Shown: positions 1 through 8,962 of the stretch, piece by piece
How positions within the stretch are numbered: position 1 is the stretch's first letter
How the letters are laid out: every line of letters begins with the position of its first letter
Assembly: GCA_022414725.1 (NCBI GenBank)
Contig: CM039462.1
Span: 33,900,156 to 33,964,155, forward strand
Direction: 5' to 3'
Length of the DNA: 64,000 bases
DNA from: Microglena sp. YARC
Lineage: Eukaryota; Chlorophyta; Chlorophyceae; Chlamydomonadales; Chlamydomonadaceae
The notes under the pieces: generated by a model
Seen by the model: only the letters and a program-made list of their open reading frames with translations
The model's database searches: none
What the model was told of the DNA's origin: nothing
Position numbers and translations under genes: made by a program

Positions 1-112
1 TGCGCAAGCCACAGAGTTCCCTTGGCGGTGCGCGATATTAATGCGCCCGTCATTGTAGTTATCATCGAAAGCGCGTTCCTTAGTGTATTTCTCCTCGAAG
101 TGCTTGTGAAAA

Positions 113-120
113 AAAATTGA
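113..120 (+). promoter_or_regulatory. AAAATTGA early-type promoter
   Basis: Exact AAAATTGA at the end of an A-rich run. This octamer is known as the early promoter of Mimivirus relatives. It lies 67 bases before the ATG at 188, a usual spacing, and only one base before an upstream in-frame ATG at 122, which argues for 188 as the real start. Confidence 0.6.
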
Positions 121-187
121 AATGTTTCGCTCGATCTGTAATATCATATTATACTTCCACTTTGCCTTATCATTTCTCAACTCAATC

Positions 188-841
188 ATGTCAGAACAAC
201 CGTGCATCATCGACCTATCAATGGACGACGAAGACATTGTTCGAGACTTCTTGACACCAATCTTAAACCGCATTCTGAACGCACATGAGCCGTGCATTGT
301 ATCCTTGGTATCGTCTGATGATGAGTCCGACGACGCGACCCAGCCCGAGCCTATGTCAGAGTCTGACTACGAGCCCATGTCCGAGCCCGAGCCCGAGCCC
401 GAGTCCGACGACGACGAGCCCGAGCCTATGTCAGAGTCTGACTACGAGCCCGAGCCCGAGCCCGAGCCTGCCTATCAGCCGGCCCACGCGTTTGAAGACT
501 TAGCCGGCATGATGGCGAGGACCGGGATATTAGAAACGTTCCTCGCAGGCGGGCCTACCCAGGCGACCATGTCCACCAGCTGGTGGACGTACTGGTTGTC
601 AAACAAAGCCGTTGACACCTGGATGACTGGCGTTTGGACGAGGCATGAACAAAAAATGATGATCCTGAGTCTGCATCCCGACAAGGCCAACTCCTTGCGC
701 GATGCGCGCATGACAGATGACGATCACAGGTGGATGGACAAACTGTCCCAAAACCTGAATGGAGCCCTCAACGAGGTGCACCACGTGATTCCATGCGAGA
801 TGTATGAAATCATTTACTTGCTAAACAATGAGCTTCCCTAG
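188..841 (+). CDS. Acidic repeat protein with a J-domain-like HPD motif
   Basis: About 217 residues. Residues roughly 50-95 are a low-complexity acidic linker of Glu-Pro and Ser-Asp-Tyr units, with a duplicated SESDYEP block. The C-terminal third is ordered and contains LHPDKA, preceded by a hydrophobic helix-like stretch and followed by a second predicted helix. That order resembles the helix II-HPD-helix III core of J-domains, the part that stimulates Hsp70. Helix I and the usual Tyr/Phe positions are not clear, so the match is weak. An in-frame ATG at 122 would add a hydrophobic leader, but it sits against the promoter octamer and is probably not used. No paralogue is seen in the window. 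Confidence 0.6.
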   Translation: MSEQPCIIDLSMDDEDIVRDFLTPILNRILNAHEPCIVSLVSSDDESDDATQPEPMSESDYEPMSEPEPEPESDDDEPEPMSESDYEPEPEPEPAYQPAHAFEDLAGMMARTGILETFLAGGPTQATMSTSWWTYWLSNKAVDTWMTGVWTRHEQKMMILSLHPDKANSLRDARMTDDDHRWMDKLSQNLNGALNEVHHVIPCEMYEIIYLLNNELP

Positions 842-1013
842 GGGAACCGCCTTTTAGGGTTTAGGGTTTCCTGCGTATAATTATATTTTTTCGAAATGCG
901 ACAGTTTTCCGCCGTTTGCGTGTACATGGAGCCGCCGCCTTGGCATGTGTGGACACCGAGGAGGATGCGAAAGCCGCCATGTATGGATTTTGCGTTGTTT
1001 ACACTCATTTTTA
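842..1013. other. Intergenic with telomere-like and dispersed motifs
   Basis: No gene. Holds two adjacent TTTAGGG units (about 855-868), the dispersed phrase TTTTCCGCCGTTTGCGTGT (about 905-922), and GAGGATGCGAAAGCCGCC (about 961-978). The last phrase recurs near the far end of the window at about 63,922. Confidence 0.5.
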
Positions 1014-1705
1014 TACACTCGGACAAGGGAATTATGTTACATAATATGCCGAGTCCCCCAAAATCCTCTTGTATGTGTTTATCTTCTACACTTCGCTCGA
1101 CACTGCGTTCTGTAAAGAACCTGTCGGCTTGTAATCAATTGTGCGTCCTACCACAACTTCCAGTTTGCAATATTTCTTTGGCCTCGCAAGAATTCCGGGG
1201 CGGGTTGGGTACATTGTAAAGCAATTGTGGATGTTAATGGCTGCATTTAGGTCACGGTTTACAAACAACTTGCTGTTCTCCATGGTGGAACTGCACCATA
1301 GCAAGCCTCGAACCGTGCGCCCTTTTTTTCGGACTGCACACTCTGGAGGACGGTGGTGCTGTCCTTGTGCCAGATCTTTGTGGTACGGAATTCGTCAATG
1401 ACGGCAACTCGCCCCTTGAAACGGTCGCTAAACGCATTGAACACGCTTGTTGTAGGGACAGAAAGTTCACCCTTGCCACCAGGGGCAAACTTAGAAGAAC
1501 CGTATGCGATGACAATTGTTTTCCTCTCACCGACATCCGTCTGGACCTCGTTGAAGAAGCGTGCTAAGACACGTTTCTTGCCACCGTAGAGCCGCAGGCG
1601 CTGCGCGCACCACTCGGTCCCCCTCCGGTGGTCGCGAAAACATTAGGTTACACCGCAAGGTGTGCCTTACACGAAGCGGTTTCATTAAGTATTCCGTTGA
1701 CCGTA
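1014..1705 (-). mobile_element. Internally deleted Fanzor element, copy 1
   Basis: The left 595 bases match the 3' end of the Fanzor gene at 2566 plus its 3' flank. At about 1608 the sequence jumps to the opposite element terminus, whose reverse complement begins TACGGTCAACGGAATAC. Everything between (most of the nuclease and all of the transposase) is missing, so this is a non-autonomous, MITE-like derivative. The retained part encodes only the RuvC-III end of the nuclease. The terminus contains the perfect hairpin TACACC-TTGC-GGTGTA family sequence (here the copy reads GTTACACCGCAAGGTGT). Confidence 0.8.
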
Positions 1706-1753
1706 CCCCCCCAAGTATTACCATACCATACCATACCATACCATACCATACCA

Positions 1754-2445
1754 TACACTCGGACAAGGGAATTATGTTACATAAAATGCCGAGTCCCCCA
1801 AAATCCTCTTGTATGTGTTTATCTTCTACACTTCGCTCGACACTGCGTTCTGTAAAGAACCTGTCAGCTTGTAATCAATTGTGCGTCCTACCACAACTTC
1901 CAGTTTGCAATATTTCTTTGGCCTCGCAAGAATTCCGGGGCGGGTTGGGTACATTGTAAAGCAATTGTGGATGTTAATGGCTGCATTTAGGTCACGGTTT
2001 ACAAACAACTTGCTGTTCTCCATGGTGGAACTGCACCATAGCAAGCCTCGAACCGTGCGCCCTTTTTTTCGGACTGCACACTCTGGAGGACGGTGGTGCT
2101 GTCCTTGTGCCAGATCTTTGTGGTACGGAATTCGTCAATGACGGCAACTCGCCCCTTGAAACGGTCGCTAAACGCATTGAACACGCTTGTTGTAGGGACA
2201 GAAAGTTCACCCTTGCCACCAGGGGCAAACTTAGAAGAACCGTATGCGATGACAATTGTTTTCCTCTCACCGACATCCGTCTGGACCTCGTTGAAGAAGC
2301 GTGCTAAGACACGTTTCTTGCCACCGTAGAGCCGCAGGCGCTGCGCGCACCACTCGGTCCCCCTCCGGTGGTCGCGAAAACATTAGGTTACACCGCAAGG
2401 TGTGCCTTACACGAAGCGGTTTCATTAAGTATTCCGTTGACCGTA
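1754..2445 (-). mobile_element. Internally deleted Fanzor element, copy 2
   Basis: Same structure as copy 1: Fanzor 3' end and flank joined directly to the other terminus, ending in the same microsatellite spacer. Confidence 0.8.
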
Positions 2446-2493
2446 CCCCCCCAAGTATTACCATACCATACCATACCATACCATACCATACCA

Positions 2494-2565
2494 TACACTC
2501 GGACAAGGGAATTATGTTACATAAAATGCCGAGTCCCCCAAAATCCTCTTGTATGTGTTTATCTT
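2494..2565 (-). ncRNA. Candidate omega-RNA region 3' of Fanzor
   Basis: Non-coding stretch between the Fanzor stop and the element terminus. It can fold with an ACTCGG/CCGAGT stem. In TnpB and Fanzor systems the guide (omega) RNA overlaps the 3' end of the nuclease gene and ends at the element boundary. Here that whole segment is kept in both deletion derivatives. The RNA assignment is inference only; no transcription evidence is available. Confidence 0.3.
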
Positions 2566-4626
2566 CTACACTTCGCTCGACACTGCGTTCTGTAAAGAAC
2601 CTGTCAGCTTGTAATCAATTGTGCGTCCTACCACAACTTCCAGTTTGCAATATTTCTTTGGCCTCGCAAGAATTCCGGGGCGGGTTGGGTACATTGTAAA
2701 GCAATTGTGGATGTTAATGGCTGCATTTAGGTCACGGTTTACAAACAACTTGCTGTTCTCCATGGTGGAACTGCACCATAGCAAGCCTCGAACCGTGCGC
2801 CCTTTTTTTTCGGATTGCACACTCTGGAGGACGGTGGTGCTGTCCTTGTGCCAGATCTTTGTGGTACGGAATTCGTCAATGACGGCAACTCGCCCCTTGA
2901 AACGGTCTCTAAACGCATTGAACGCGCTCGTTGTAGGGACAGAAAGTTCACCCTTGCCACCAGGGGCAAACTTAGAAGAACCGTATGCGATGACAATTGT
3001 TTTCCTCTCACCGACATCCGCCTGGACCTCGTTGAAGAAGCGTGCTAAGACACGTTTCTTGCCACCGTAGAGCCGCAGGCGCTGCGCGCCCCACCGCGAC
3101 TTGGACATCTCCCCCCATCGAGAATCCCAATGGTTGACCATTACAGTCACGTAAGCGTCAAACGACTCTAGAGATGTGCGCTTGGGACTGTTGTCCTTCA
3201 GGTCGTCAAGGCAGTCCTGGATGTTAGACAACCACTTCTTGGTCGGACCTCTAGATTTGAAGACCCCGCTCTCAACGTAGTACCGCTCCCGCGTGAGTCT
3301 CTTGCTCCCGAACTCGCAGTGCCTCTTCCTCTTCCTACCCCCCTTATCTTTTTCTTCGACCTTATTTTTCTTCCAAGTCAAAAAGGCAATGTTGCAGCGG
3401 CCAGGGTCGTTTGCAACGACCACCACATTGGGGTCGGACTCGGAAAACTCGCGGAGAGTCTTGGTCTGCTTCTTAATCGCCGTTCCGTCGTCCTTGATTG
3501 AAATCTTTTTCTTCTCGGCCCTAAGAAAGTGGGTACAAGCCATTACGCCGTCAGTGTCTATGGTGCATGTAAACACACCTTTCCCAGTAGAACGGATGTT
3601 TTCCACATCGAAGACCGACTCCCAGTGCTCCTTGTTCGTCAGCGTCTTTTCGAGACTCTCGACGAGACCCACGTCCTTGAGGACGCCCAGTAGGCCGTCG
3701 GTGTCTATCGTGATGAAGGAGTGCTTGACTGTTGGGATGGGAGCGATGTTGACCAGCTTGGCGTAGCCCTCGTCCTCTGTGGCCTCGAGGTATCGATTGA
3801 TAAAGACGTTGTACCGGATCATCTTGGCGCTGTTGGAAACGCTCTTAAGCCACTGTCGGTTGATCTCGTCCCGTCCGATGATCGAGTGCTGAATCTTCAG
3901 CAACATCTTTGTTCGCTCCGGTAGGAGAGAATGTATCGCTATGAGGTCTTCCTTTACTCCCCAAGAGTGGATATCGTAGAGGAGGTATCGGTGGAATACG
4001 GTCTCGTCAATGCCGTGCTCATCTTTGAACTCCTTGGCCAAGATCCTGTTTTCCTTCGAGTAAACGAACTTCTTGATCCATGTGGAGAGATGGACTCTGT
4101 AGTGGTTATTGAAATTGGTCAGGTACTTCTTCGACGCGTGGCTGTACAGGTTTCGATCGCCATCGTAGCGAGCGATGGCACCCACGTATTGTTTCTTCTT
4201 TTTCACAATTACCTCGCGCCCCTCAATCTTCTCCCTAAACCAATAGTTGTTGTGAAAGAACCTTTCGACTGTGGCGTCCCTCGTCTCCATGTGCGCCTGT
4301 CTCGACCCTACCATAAGCTGCCGAATGAAGTTCTGGTCGACGCTAGGGACACTTACAGTGTGAAGTTGCGCATCTGGTACCCCTTCGAAGACTTCTTTTA
4401 ATATCCGGTTCACCGCAACACCGGCAAGATAAGTCCTCTTGGATACGCTGTCGACCCGCTCCTTAATCACCTTGGTGATAACGTCCTTGTTGTCCTTATC
4501 CGCTATGATCCGACTCAGTGTACACTTTACCACGTTCTCCTCGCCGTTTTTCCTGTCCTTAATTTTGGCCGCCCGGTCCGGTCGCGTACGCTTGTCCGGA
4601 GGCTCTTTATTGACTATCGTCTCCAT
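2566..4626 (-). CDS. Fanzor1-type RNA-guided endonuclease
   Basis: 686 residues, within the usual Fanzor1 size. Fanzors are eukaryotic relatives of TnpB that cut DNA guided by an omega-RNA. RuvC-I is visible as ANDPGRCNIAF (Asp about 407). AYGSS with GELSVPT (Glu about 560) lies where Fanzor1 proteins place an alternative glutamate, by inference. DEFRTTK (about 584-590) matches the block before the TnpB zinc finger, but the CxxC pairs are not evident. RuvC-III is VNRDLNAAINI (Asp about 632). The N-terminal 130 residues are basic. The ATG at 4626 follows the transposase by 21 bases, suggesting one element-borne unit. No internal stop or frameshift, so it may be functional. Confidence 0.9.
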   Translation of the reverse strand: METIVNKEPPDKRTRPDRAAKIKDRKNGEENVVKCTLSRIIADKDNKDVITKVIKERVDSVSKRTYLAGVAVNRILKEVFEGVPDAQLHTVSVPSVDQNFIRQLMVGSRQAHMETRDATVERFFHNNYWFREKIEGREVIVKKKKQYVGAIARYDGDRNLYSHASKKYLTNFNNHYRVHLSTWIKKFVYSKENRILAKEFKDEHGIDETVFHRYLLYDIHSWGVKEDLIAIHSLLPERTKMLLKIQHSIIGRDEINRQWLKSVSNSAKMIRYNVFINRYLEATEDEGYAKLVNIAPIPTVKHSFITIDTDGLLGVLKDVGLVESLEKTLTNKEHWESVFDVENIRSTGKGVFTCTIDTDGVMACTHFLRAEKKKISIKDDGTAIKKQTKTLREFSESDPNVVVVANDPGRCNIAFLTWKKNKVEEKDKGGRKRKRHCEFGSKRLTRERYYVESGVFKSRGPTKKWLSNIQDCLDDLKDNSPKRTSLESFDAYVTVMVNHWDSRWGEMSKSRWGAQRLRLYGGKKRVLARFFNEVQADVGERKTIVIAYGSSKFAPGGKGELSVPTTSAFNAFRDRFKGRVAVIDEFRTTKIWHKDSTTVLQSVQSEKKGRTVRGLLWCSSTMENSKLFVNRDLNAAINIHNCFTMYPTRPGILARPKKYCKLEVVVGRTIDYKLTGSLQNAVSSEV

Positions 4627-4647
4627 TTAGTAGACAATGTATCTATT

Positions 4648-5510
4648 TCATTGTATCAAGGTCCAGAAATTGTATTCAATGACTTTCGAAAAAAAAGCCT
4701 CTACGTGTTTCTCTTTAACAGAACTCAAAGCCTTATACACATCTTGGCTTTTATAGAAATCGCGTTTGACGATGGAGAACACCCCTTCTATTGGGTTGAA
4801 CCAAGGTGAGTAGGGAGGAGTGTATAGGAGCTCCCACCCCCTTGAAGCCGCAAGTGTTTTGACCTTCTTGGAGTGGTGAAAAGCAACGTTGTCAAGTATA
4901 ATTACTGTGTCAGTTGGACAGTCCAAATTTTCTAAAAACTCAACAAAAGTATGCGTGTTAAAAGACCCTTGCCTGATGTTAAAATAAATGTATCCTTTTC
5001 CTTGTTGAATAAGACAAAGTGCCGACATTGTCGTCACCCTAGGTCTCAACCTCGGTACAACCAGTAGCTCTCCCTTTGGTGAGTAGCCAAACACGTCTCT
5101 CGTATGTCTTCCAAATGAAGTTTCGTCGATCGATACAAAAGTCCTCCCTTCCACTTTTAACCGTTCCCTTTGGCTTATGAATGACGTGGTTTTCTCATAT
5201 AAGTTATCAGGCCTGGAGAAGAACTTTGCTTTTTTCTTTGTGAGCCCAAGCCTTTTTATCACAACGCGAATCAATTCTTTTGATACCTCAAATCCGAAAG
5301 CATCCTTTACCTTATGACGAAGAACAGCAAGAGATGTGAATGGATCTATTTTTAATGACGCCTTTAAGAACTCTATGACCACATCCGATTTTGTAGGTTT
5401 ATTCCGGTTGTTTTTTAGTGGGGTTTGAGATCCACCTCGAGACTGTCATGTGGCTTACATTCGCAAGTATAGCCACTCTCCTCAAACTTTGCAGCAATGT
5501 GTAACATACC
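4648..5510 (-). pseudogene. Tc1/mariner (IS630-like) transposase, frameshifted
   Basis: Cut-and-paste transposase. The C-terminal 244 residues show the DDE fold: VSIDETSFG (first Asp), IILDNVAFHHS (second Asp) and TPPYSPWFNPIE (Glu), with 34 residues between the second Asp and the Glu (DD34E). This part lacks an ATG; it opens at a GTG at 5382. The missing helix-turn-helix (RRVAILANVSHMTVSRW) is in another frame at about 5400-5505. The shift needed is +1 at an A6 run near 5413, consistent with one extra A. The original start is lost in the CCATA repeat. Confidence 0.8.
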
Positions 5511-5529
5511 ATAACATACCATACCATAC

Positions 5530-5791
5530 CAGTATCCGACGATCTGCCTGAACGACGACCCTCATAATCATTCGATGTTGTTGGTATCGTCCGCACTGCG
5601 TGTAGACCGTGTGCGAGCAGGGCGTATATTGCCTCGTCCCTGTGTTGTGTTTGCGAATCTATCCATTCTTCGAGTCCCCTGTGAAACCCAATAGGTAAAG
5701 ATACGGTCAATGTCTTTGTATTTATCGTATTTTTCATCTTGTTTTGTCTTCTGTATGTCTTCTCCTCTTCTTCTTTTATATTATTTTCCAT
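5530..5791 (-). pseudogene. Ribbon-helix-helix-like gene cut by element 1
   Basis: From an ATG at 5791: a charged lead with a Glu run, then TLTVSLPIGFHRGLEEW and a following helix ending ALLAHGL. This strand-helix-helix pattern resembles CopG/Arc-type DNA-binding domains. The frame then enters the CCATA microsatellite and reads on into transposase sequence to a stop at 5399, so the native C-terminus is gone. It is divergent from the Ala/Pro-rich gene and shares its promoter region. A second, shorter copy of the 5' end lies at 50,917. Confidence 0.45.
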
Positions 5792-5798
5792 GCTAAAA

Positions 5799-5806
5799 AA
5801 AATTGA
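5799..5806 (+). promoter_or_regulatory. AAAATTGA early-type promoter
   Basis: Exact octamer 91 bases before the ATG at 5898, separated from it by a CAA trinucleotide run. Conserved in the inverted copy at 50,900-50,907. Confidence 0.55.
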
Positions 5807-5825
5807 CGCCTTTTTCCTTCCTTTG

Positions 5826-5874
<49 letters not shown>

Positions 5875-5897
5875 AACAACAACAACAACTTGATATC

Positions 5898-6828
5898 ATG
5901 TCTACCAACAACATGTCTACCGATTTCACATCATTCGTGAATGATTCCGGTATATTTACAGTTGTCCAAGTGAATGACCAAACGAAGATATCCGACAAAC
6001 TCAATGTCCCTCAATTGAAGGACATGTGCAACAAGATAATTTCATTTCCCCTCGTTCCTGCGTGCCTCGCAGACCCTGTCTGCGCAATGAAAAATGCGTA
6101 CGCTAAGTTTCTCGAAGAGAAACCCAAAGGGGAGAAAAAGCCTTTACAGGCAATGCTTCTCCCTATTGCCGTCGCTGCCGCCGCTGCTAAGTCTGCTGCT
6201 CCTGCTCCTTCCGCCGTACTTGCCATCGCCAGTGCCCTTGCCCTCCCAGAGGACGAATGCATGTCGGAGAGTTCCAGCAGTGGCGGTAAAAGGCGCCGCG
6301 CCAATGGTTCACCCTCTGTGGCTCCTACTCCTGCTGCTGCTGCTTCTACTTCTACTGCTGCTGCTCCTGCTGTTGCTTTTACGTTTACTGCTACTGCTCC
6401 TGCTGCTGCTCCTGCTGCTGCTCCTGCTGCTGCTCCTGCTGCTGCTCCTGCTGCTGCTCCTGCTCCTGCTCCTGCTGGCTCGTTCTCAACGTGCTCCCTG
6501 TCCTCCTCCTTGGCCTCCGGTCGTGTTGGTCGCGGGTCCGTTCTAAAGAACGAGCTTCCTGTTGGATCCAATATAGGTGCATTTACCATCGTGGGGTATT
6601 CCCCCACCCTGGGCTGCACTGCTGTCACCATTAACGGCAACCCGTGTGTGTAGAAAACAGATGCTCTTAAGCAACCCCAATGGTGGGACCTTCACCACTG
6701 GCAAGTGCGCGCACCTAGCGTGCATGAAACAGACTCCCGCCAAGCGTGAGGCGTACCTCGCCACCAAGCGAGCTACGCTTGACGAGATCTCAATTGAGAT
6801 TAGCTCCCTGACCCTCAGCCAGCTTTAG
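5898..6828 (+). pseudogene. Ala/Pro-rich protein, frameshifted copy
   Basis: Paralogue of the intact gene at 49,837. The N-terminal domain (about 85 residues) and a C-terminal Cys-containing domain (TGKCAHLACM) flank a long Ala-Ala-Ala-Pro linker encoded by a GCTGCTCCT-type repeat. One extra base in a GT run near 6650 creates a TAG after NGNPCV; the remaining 57 residues are present in the next frame to 6828. The linker is shorter than in the sister copy, as expected for slippage. Function unknown; two small domains on a flexible tether suggest a structural or scaffold role, but that is a guess. Confidence 0.8.
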
Positions 6829-6926
6829 TCAGTCAGTAAGTTAGTTATTTAGATACTCTTTTTTTTGATACATTTTTTTAGAAACGAGACGGATGCGTAG
6901 TGAATTCGTGCACGTACATCCGTACA

Positions 6927-7322
6927 TTAGCTGTTCCGTTTAGGGTAGCCGAGGAGCGTCTTGGCGATGGTGACGCCCCCGAGGACGACCAGGACGACGC
7001 CCAGGATCAGCTCGAGCTTCACCGGGCTGATATCGCCCGAGGTCGCCAGAGCCCCGCCGCCGAGGATTCCAGCGAGCATGCCGATGGCGACGGCAGCAAC
7101 GACCCAGAGGTCGATGAGTCCCTTTTTGTAGTACAAGTACGCCCCGCCGATCCCCACCGGGATAGTCTGCATCGCCAGCGTCACGCCGACTGCGCCCTGC
7201 ATGGACTGGCCGGCGAAGAACATGAGGGACGGGACCAGAAGCGCGCCGGCGCCGGCGCCGATCGTGCCGATGAGCGTTCCTGCAACGGTCCCGATGACCA
7301 GGGCAGCGAACAGTGCCGACAT
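6927..7322 (-). CDS. TauE/SafE-like membrane transporter, half length
   Basis: 131 residues with four predicted membrane spans and the TauE/SafE signature: a glycine-rich first helix followed by LLVPSLMFF and AVGVTLAMQTIP, then a YYKKG loop. The family (sulfite or organic-anion exporters) normally has two such halves and about 250 residues; only one is present, so it might work as a dimer or be a fragment. The base composition is clearly richer in G and C than its neighbours, suggesting transfer from a GC-rich source. A 60-base piece of a second copy lies at 49,690, beside the other Ala/Pro-rich gene. Confidence 0.75.
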   Translation of the reverse strand: MSALFAALVIGTVAGTLIGTIGAGAGALLVPSLMFFAGQSMQGAVGVTLAMQTIPVGIGGAYLYYKKGLIDLWVVAAVAIGMLAGILGGGALATSGDISPVKLELILGVVLVVLGGVTIAKTLLGYPKRNS

Positions 7323-7794
7323 TCTTTCTTTTTTACAGTCGGAGACAAAATTTGTGGGACCCTTGCTAAAATAAGCTAAAATTCATTTTCTTTAGATGCC
7401 ATCTACACACCCGATACATAATGATTGGTTTCAGCAGCAACCCAACTCGTGATCCCAGATTGGCTGTCGATATATCCTGATGCGAAAGTCGATCTGTGAC
7501 TCGACACATGTTCCGCCGTTTTCTCTGAGGAGACGTGTGTCACGATGATGATGCTTCTCGCGTTCGTTCGTTTTGTATTTTGGGGGGCCTGTGAGTGATT
7601 GAGTGCGACGTAATACACTCGACAGTGTTCCGCCGTTTGCGTGAGTCCTCCGATGACTTGACGGGCACCATCCAGGTTGGCACTCCGACGTCTCGCCAAA
7701 AACTCAGACATCTGGGTGATCTTAATCAGATGACAAATTGTATAAAGATAACTTGAGAACAACTGTAAATGTACAGCTCCATCCATACAACGAT
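7323..7794. other. Intergenic with dispersed motifs
   Basis: No convincing gene. Carries the recurring phrases GTTCCGCCGTTTGCGTGAG (about 7627) and CGACACATGTTCCGCCG (about 7502), and near 7754 the end sequence GAGAACAACTGTA shared with MITE family M3. A long reverse-strand frame here consists of these repeats. Confidence 0.5.
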
Positions 7795-8160
7795 ATGGAC
7801 AAATGTCGCTTGGTCATTCAAGCATCCACTCAACGTATTGCTGATGTGGATAGAGTTATTTCACGTGAAGCCTGCTGTAATATACCTGTGAGTCTGAGCA
7901 ATGAGATCTGTGAAGACTTCAACGACATAGAAATTGATCTGCCTCACATGCGAACAACTGGAGAACCAGGGAGATTGTTGGTAATGAAGGAAAGTCGTTT
8001 CTTGCATGCAATTTGTAACATGGGTCAAACATGTCCACATGCTATCGAAATAGCCCTCATATCTGTTGACTTATTCAGACTACATCCAAATGAACTACAC
8101 TTCCTTCATGTTTGCAATAAACATAAATTGCATTTGAACAAGTATCTATTCACCAATTAA
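7795..8160 (+). CDS. Hypothetical protein
   Basis: 121 residues from the ATG at 7795 (an earlier in-frame ATG at 7738 lies in transposon-end sequence). Contains several Cys and His residues, including CPHAIEIALISVDLF, and a His/Leu-rich end. No family recognised. It ends 39 bases before the amidotransferase gene on the same strand. Confidence 0.45.
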   Translation: MDKCRLVIQASTQRIADVDRVISREACCNIPVSLSNEICEDFNDIEIDLPHMRTTGEPGRLLVMKESRFLHAICNMGQTCPHAIEIALISVDLFRLHPNELHFLHVCNKHKLHLNKYLFTN

Positions 8161-8199
8161 AACGCTTTCTGGAGTGTATTATATAAATTCTATTGTAAA

Positions 8200-8844
8200 A
8201 TGCTCGTTGTCATTGACAATACAATCGGTCCCAAGCCTATTTTCAGGCAGTACCTCCTATCTTTTCTTAGGCGCCAAAGGCATGGTCATGCGATCGCACG
8301 TACTCTTTCAGAGGTTGTAGAGATTTGCCGGACAAAGCAAGTTTCTGGGTTCATCCTCACGGGATCGCAATTGCACGTGCATGACATAGGTCGTGACAGA
8401 GAGGCGATGAACACCTTTGCCCTCAGACATGGTGCTCCGGTTCTTGGAATATGCTTTGGTGCCCAGTTTATCAACTTATACTTTGGTGGTCATCTCGAAT
8501 ACACAGGTGCCGCCGTACACCATACACGGGGCATCAAAATTATTGGGGCACGTATTGGGCTTGTTGAGGGGGTTCCAATGAAATTGGAGGCTGACTTCTA
8601 TGCTGCATACTCAATTTCTGATCTAGCTCCGTGCATGCGCCCGATTTGCCTCGATGAGGTCCATGACCAACGTGTTGTAGCGTTCCGACATAAGAGACGA
8701 CGGATATGGGGAACCCTTTTCCATCCGGAGTCAATCTGCGCTCATACCGAGCTGATATTGAATAACTTCATACAGACAATAAAATGGGCACCCCCGAAGA
8801 CCTCTGAAAAGACTCTCCATCTCGGGAATTGGCTGAAAGCGTGA
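8200..8844 (+). CDS. Class I glutamine amidotransferase domain protein
   Basis: 214 residues. The triad of class I glutaminases is visible: nucleophile Cys85 in GICFGAQ, and His175 with Glu177 in HPES. An oxyanion-type loop FILTGS is at 51-56. The domain hydrolyses glutamine to release ammonia for a partner synthetase (as in GMP synthase or anthranilate synthase), but no synthetase domain is fused or nearby, so the substrate is unknown; a stand-alone gamma-glutamyl hydrolase-like role is also possible. The last codons (SEKTLHLGN) share about 28 bases with the 97-bp tandem array at 34.8-35.5 kb. Confidence 0.85.
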   Translation: MLVVIDNTIGPKPIFRQYLLSFLRRQRHGHAIARTLSEVVEICRTKQVSGFILTGSQLHVHDIGRDREAMNTFALRHGAPVLGICFGAQFINLYFGGHLEYTGAAVHHTRGIKIIGARIGLVEGVPMKLEADFYAAYSISDLAPCMRPICLDEVHDQRVVAFRHKRRRIWGTLFHPESICAHTELILNNFIQTIKWAPPKTSEKTLHLGNWLKA

Positions 8845-8962
8845 TAAGCTGGTGTAGCTGGCAGTACTCATTAGAGTGTTGTTGCTGATTGTGGCATTGT
8901 TACTTTGTCAGTAGTCGGAACGAAATTAACAGGACCGGCTAACATAAGAAATTAACAAGAAT

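Larger units (their letters stand above)
1014..2493. repeat. Two tandem 740-bp units
   Basis: Units 1014-1753 and 1754-2493 differ at only a couple of positions. Each consists of a deleted Fanzor element followed by a CCATA microsatellite (about 1719-1753 and 2459-2493). The 740-bp period continues into the full Fanzor element starting at 2494, so the three copies form one head-to-tail series. Near identity suggests recent duplication, or an assembly effect worth checking by read depth. Confidence 0.9.
2494..5510 (-). mobile_element. Fanzor1-Tc1/mariner composite element 1
   Basis: A Fanzor1 gene and a Tc1/mariner-like transposase on the same strand, with CCATA microsatellite on both sides (to 2493 and from about 5502). 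The left terminus is TACACTCGGACAAGGG. The right terminus expected beyond the transposase N-terminus is missing: the sequence passes from the helix-turn-helix coding region straight into CCATA repeats. Relatives of the missing upstream part survive at 15,462-15,602 and 18,803-18,878. Probably immobile, though the nuclease gene is open. Confidence 0.75.

Noticed and set aside
855..868. Telomere (TTTAGGG repeats), also at 37,942-37,953
   Set aside because: Only two units at each site, internal to the window; too short to be telomeric.
6011..6640. Long reverse-strand and +1-frame frames (poly-Leu, poly-Gln, poly-Ala) over the Ala/Pro-rich gene
   Set aside because: They are by-products of the GCTGCTCCT repeat; same at 49,898-50,704. 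The chosen frame is supported by non-repetitive domains conserved between both copies.
7403..7786. 127-codon reverse-strand frame
   Set aside because: Built from dispersed repeats and a transposon end; no paralogue keeps the frame.
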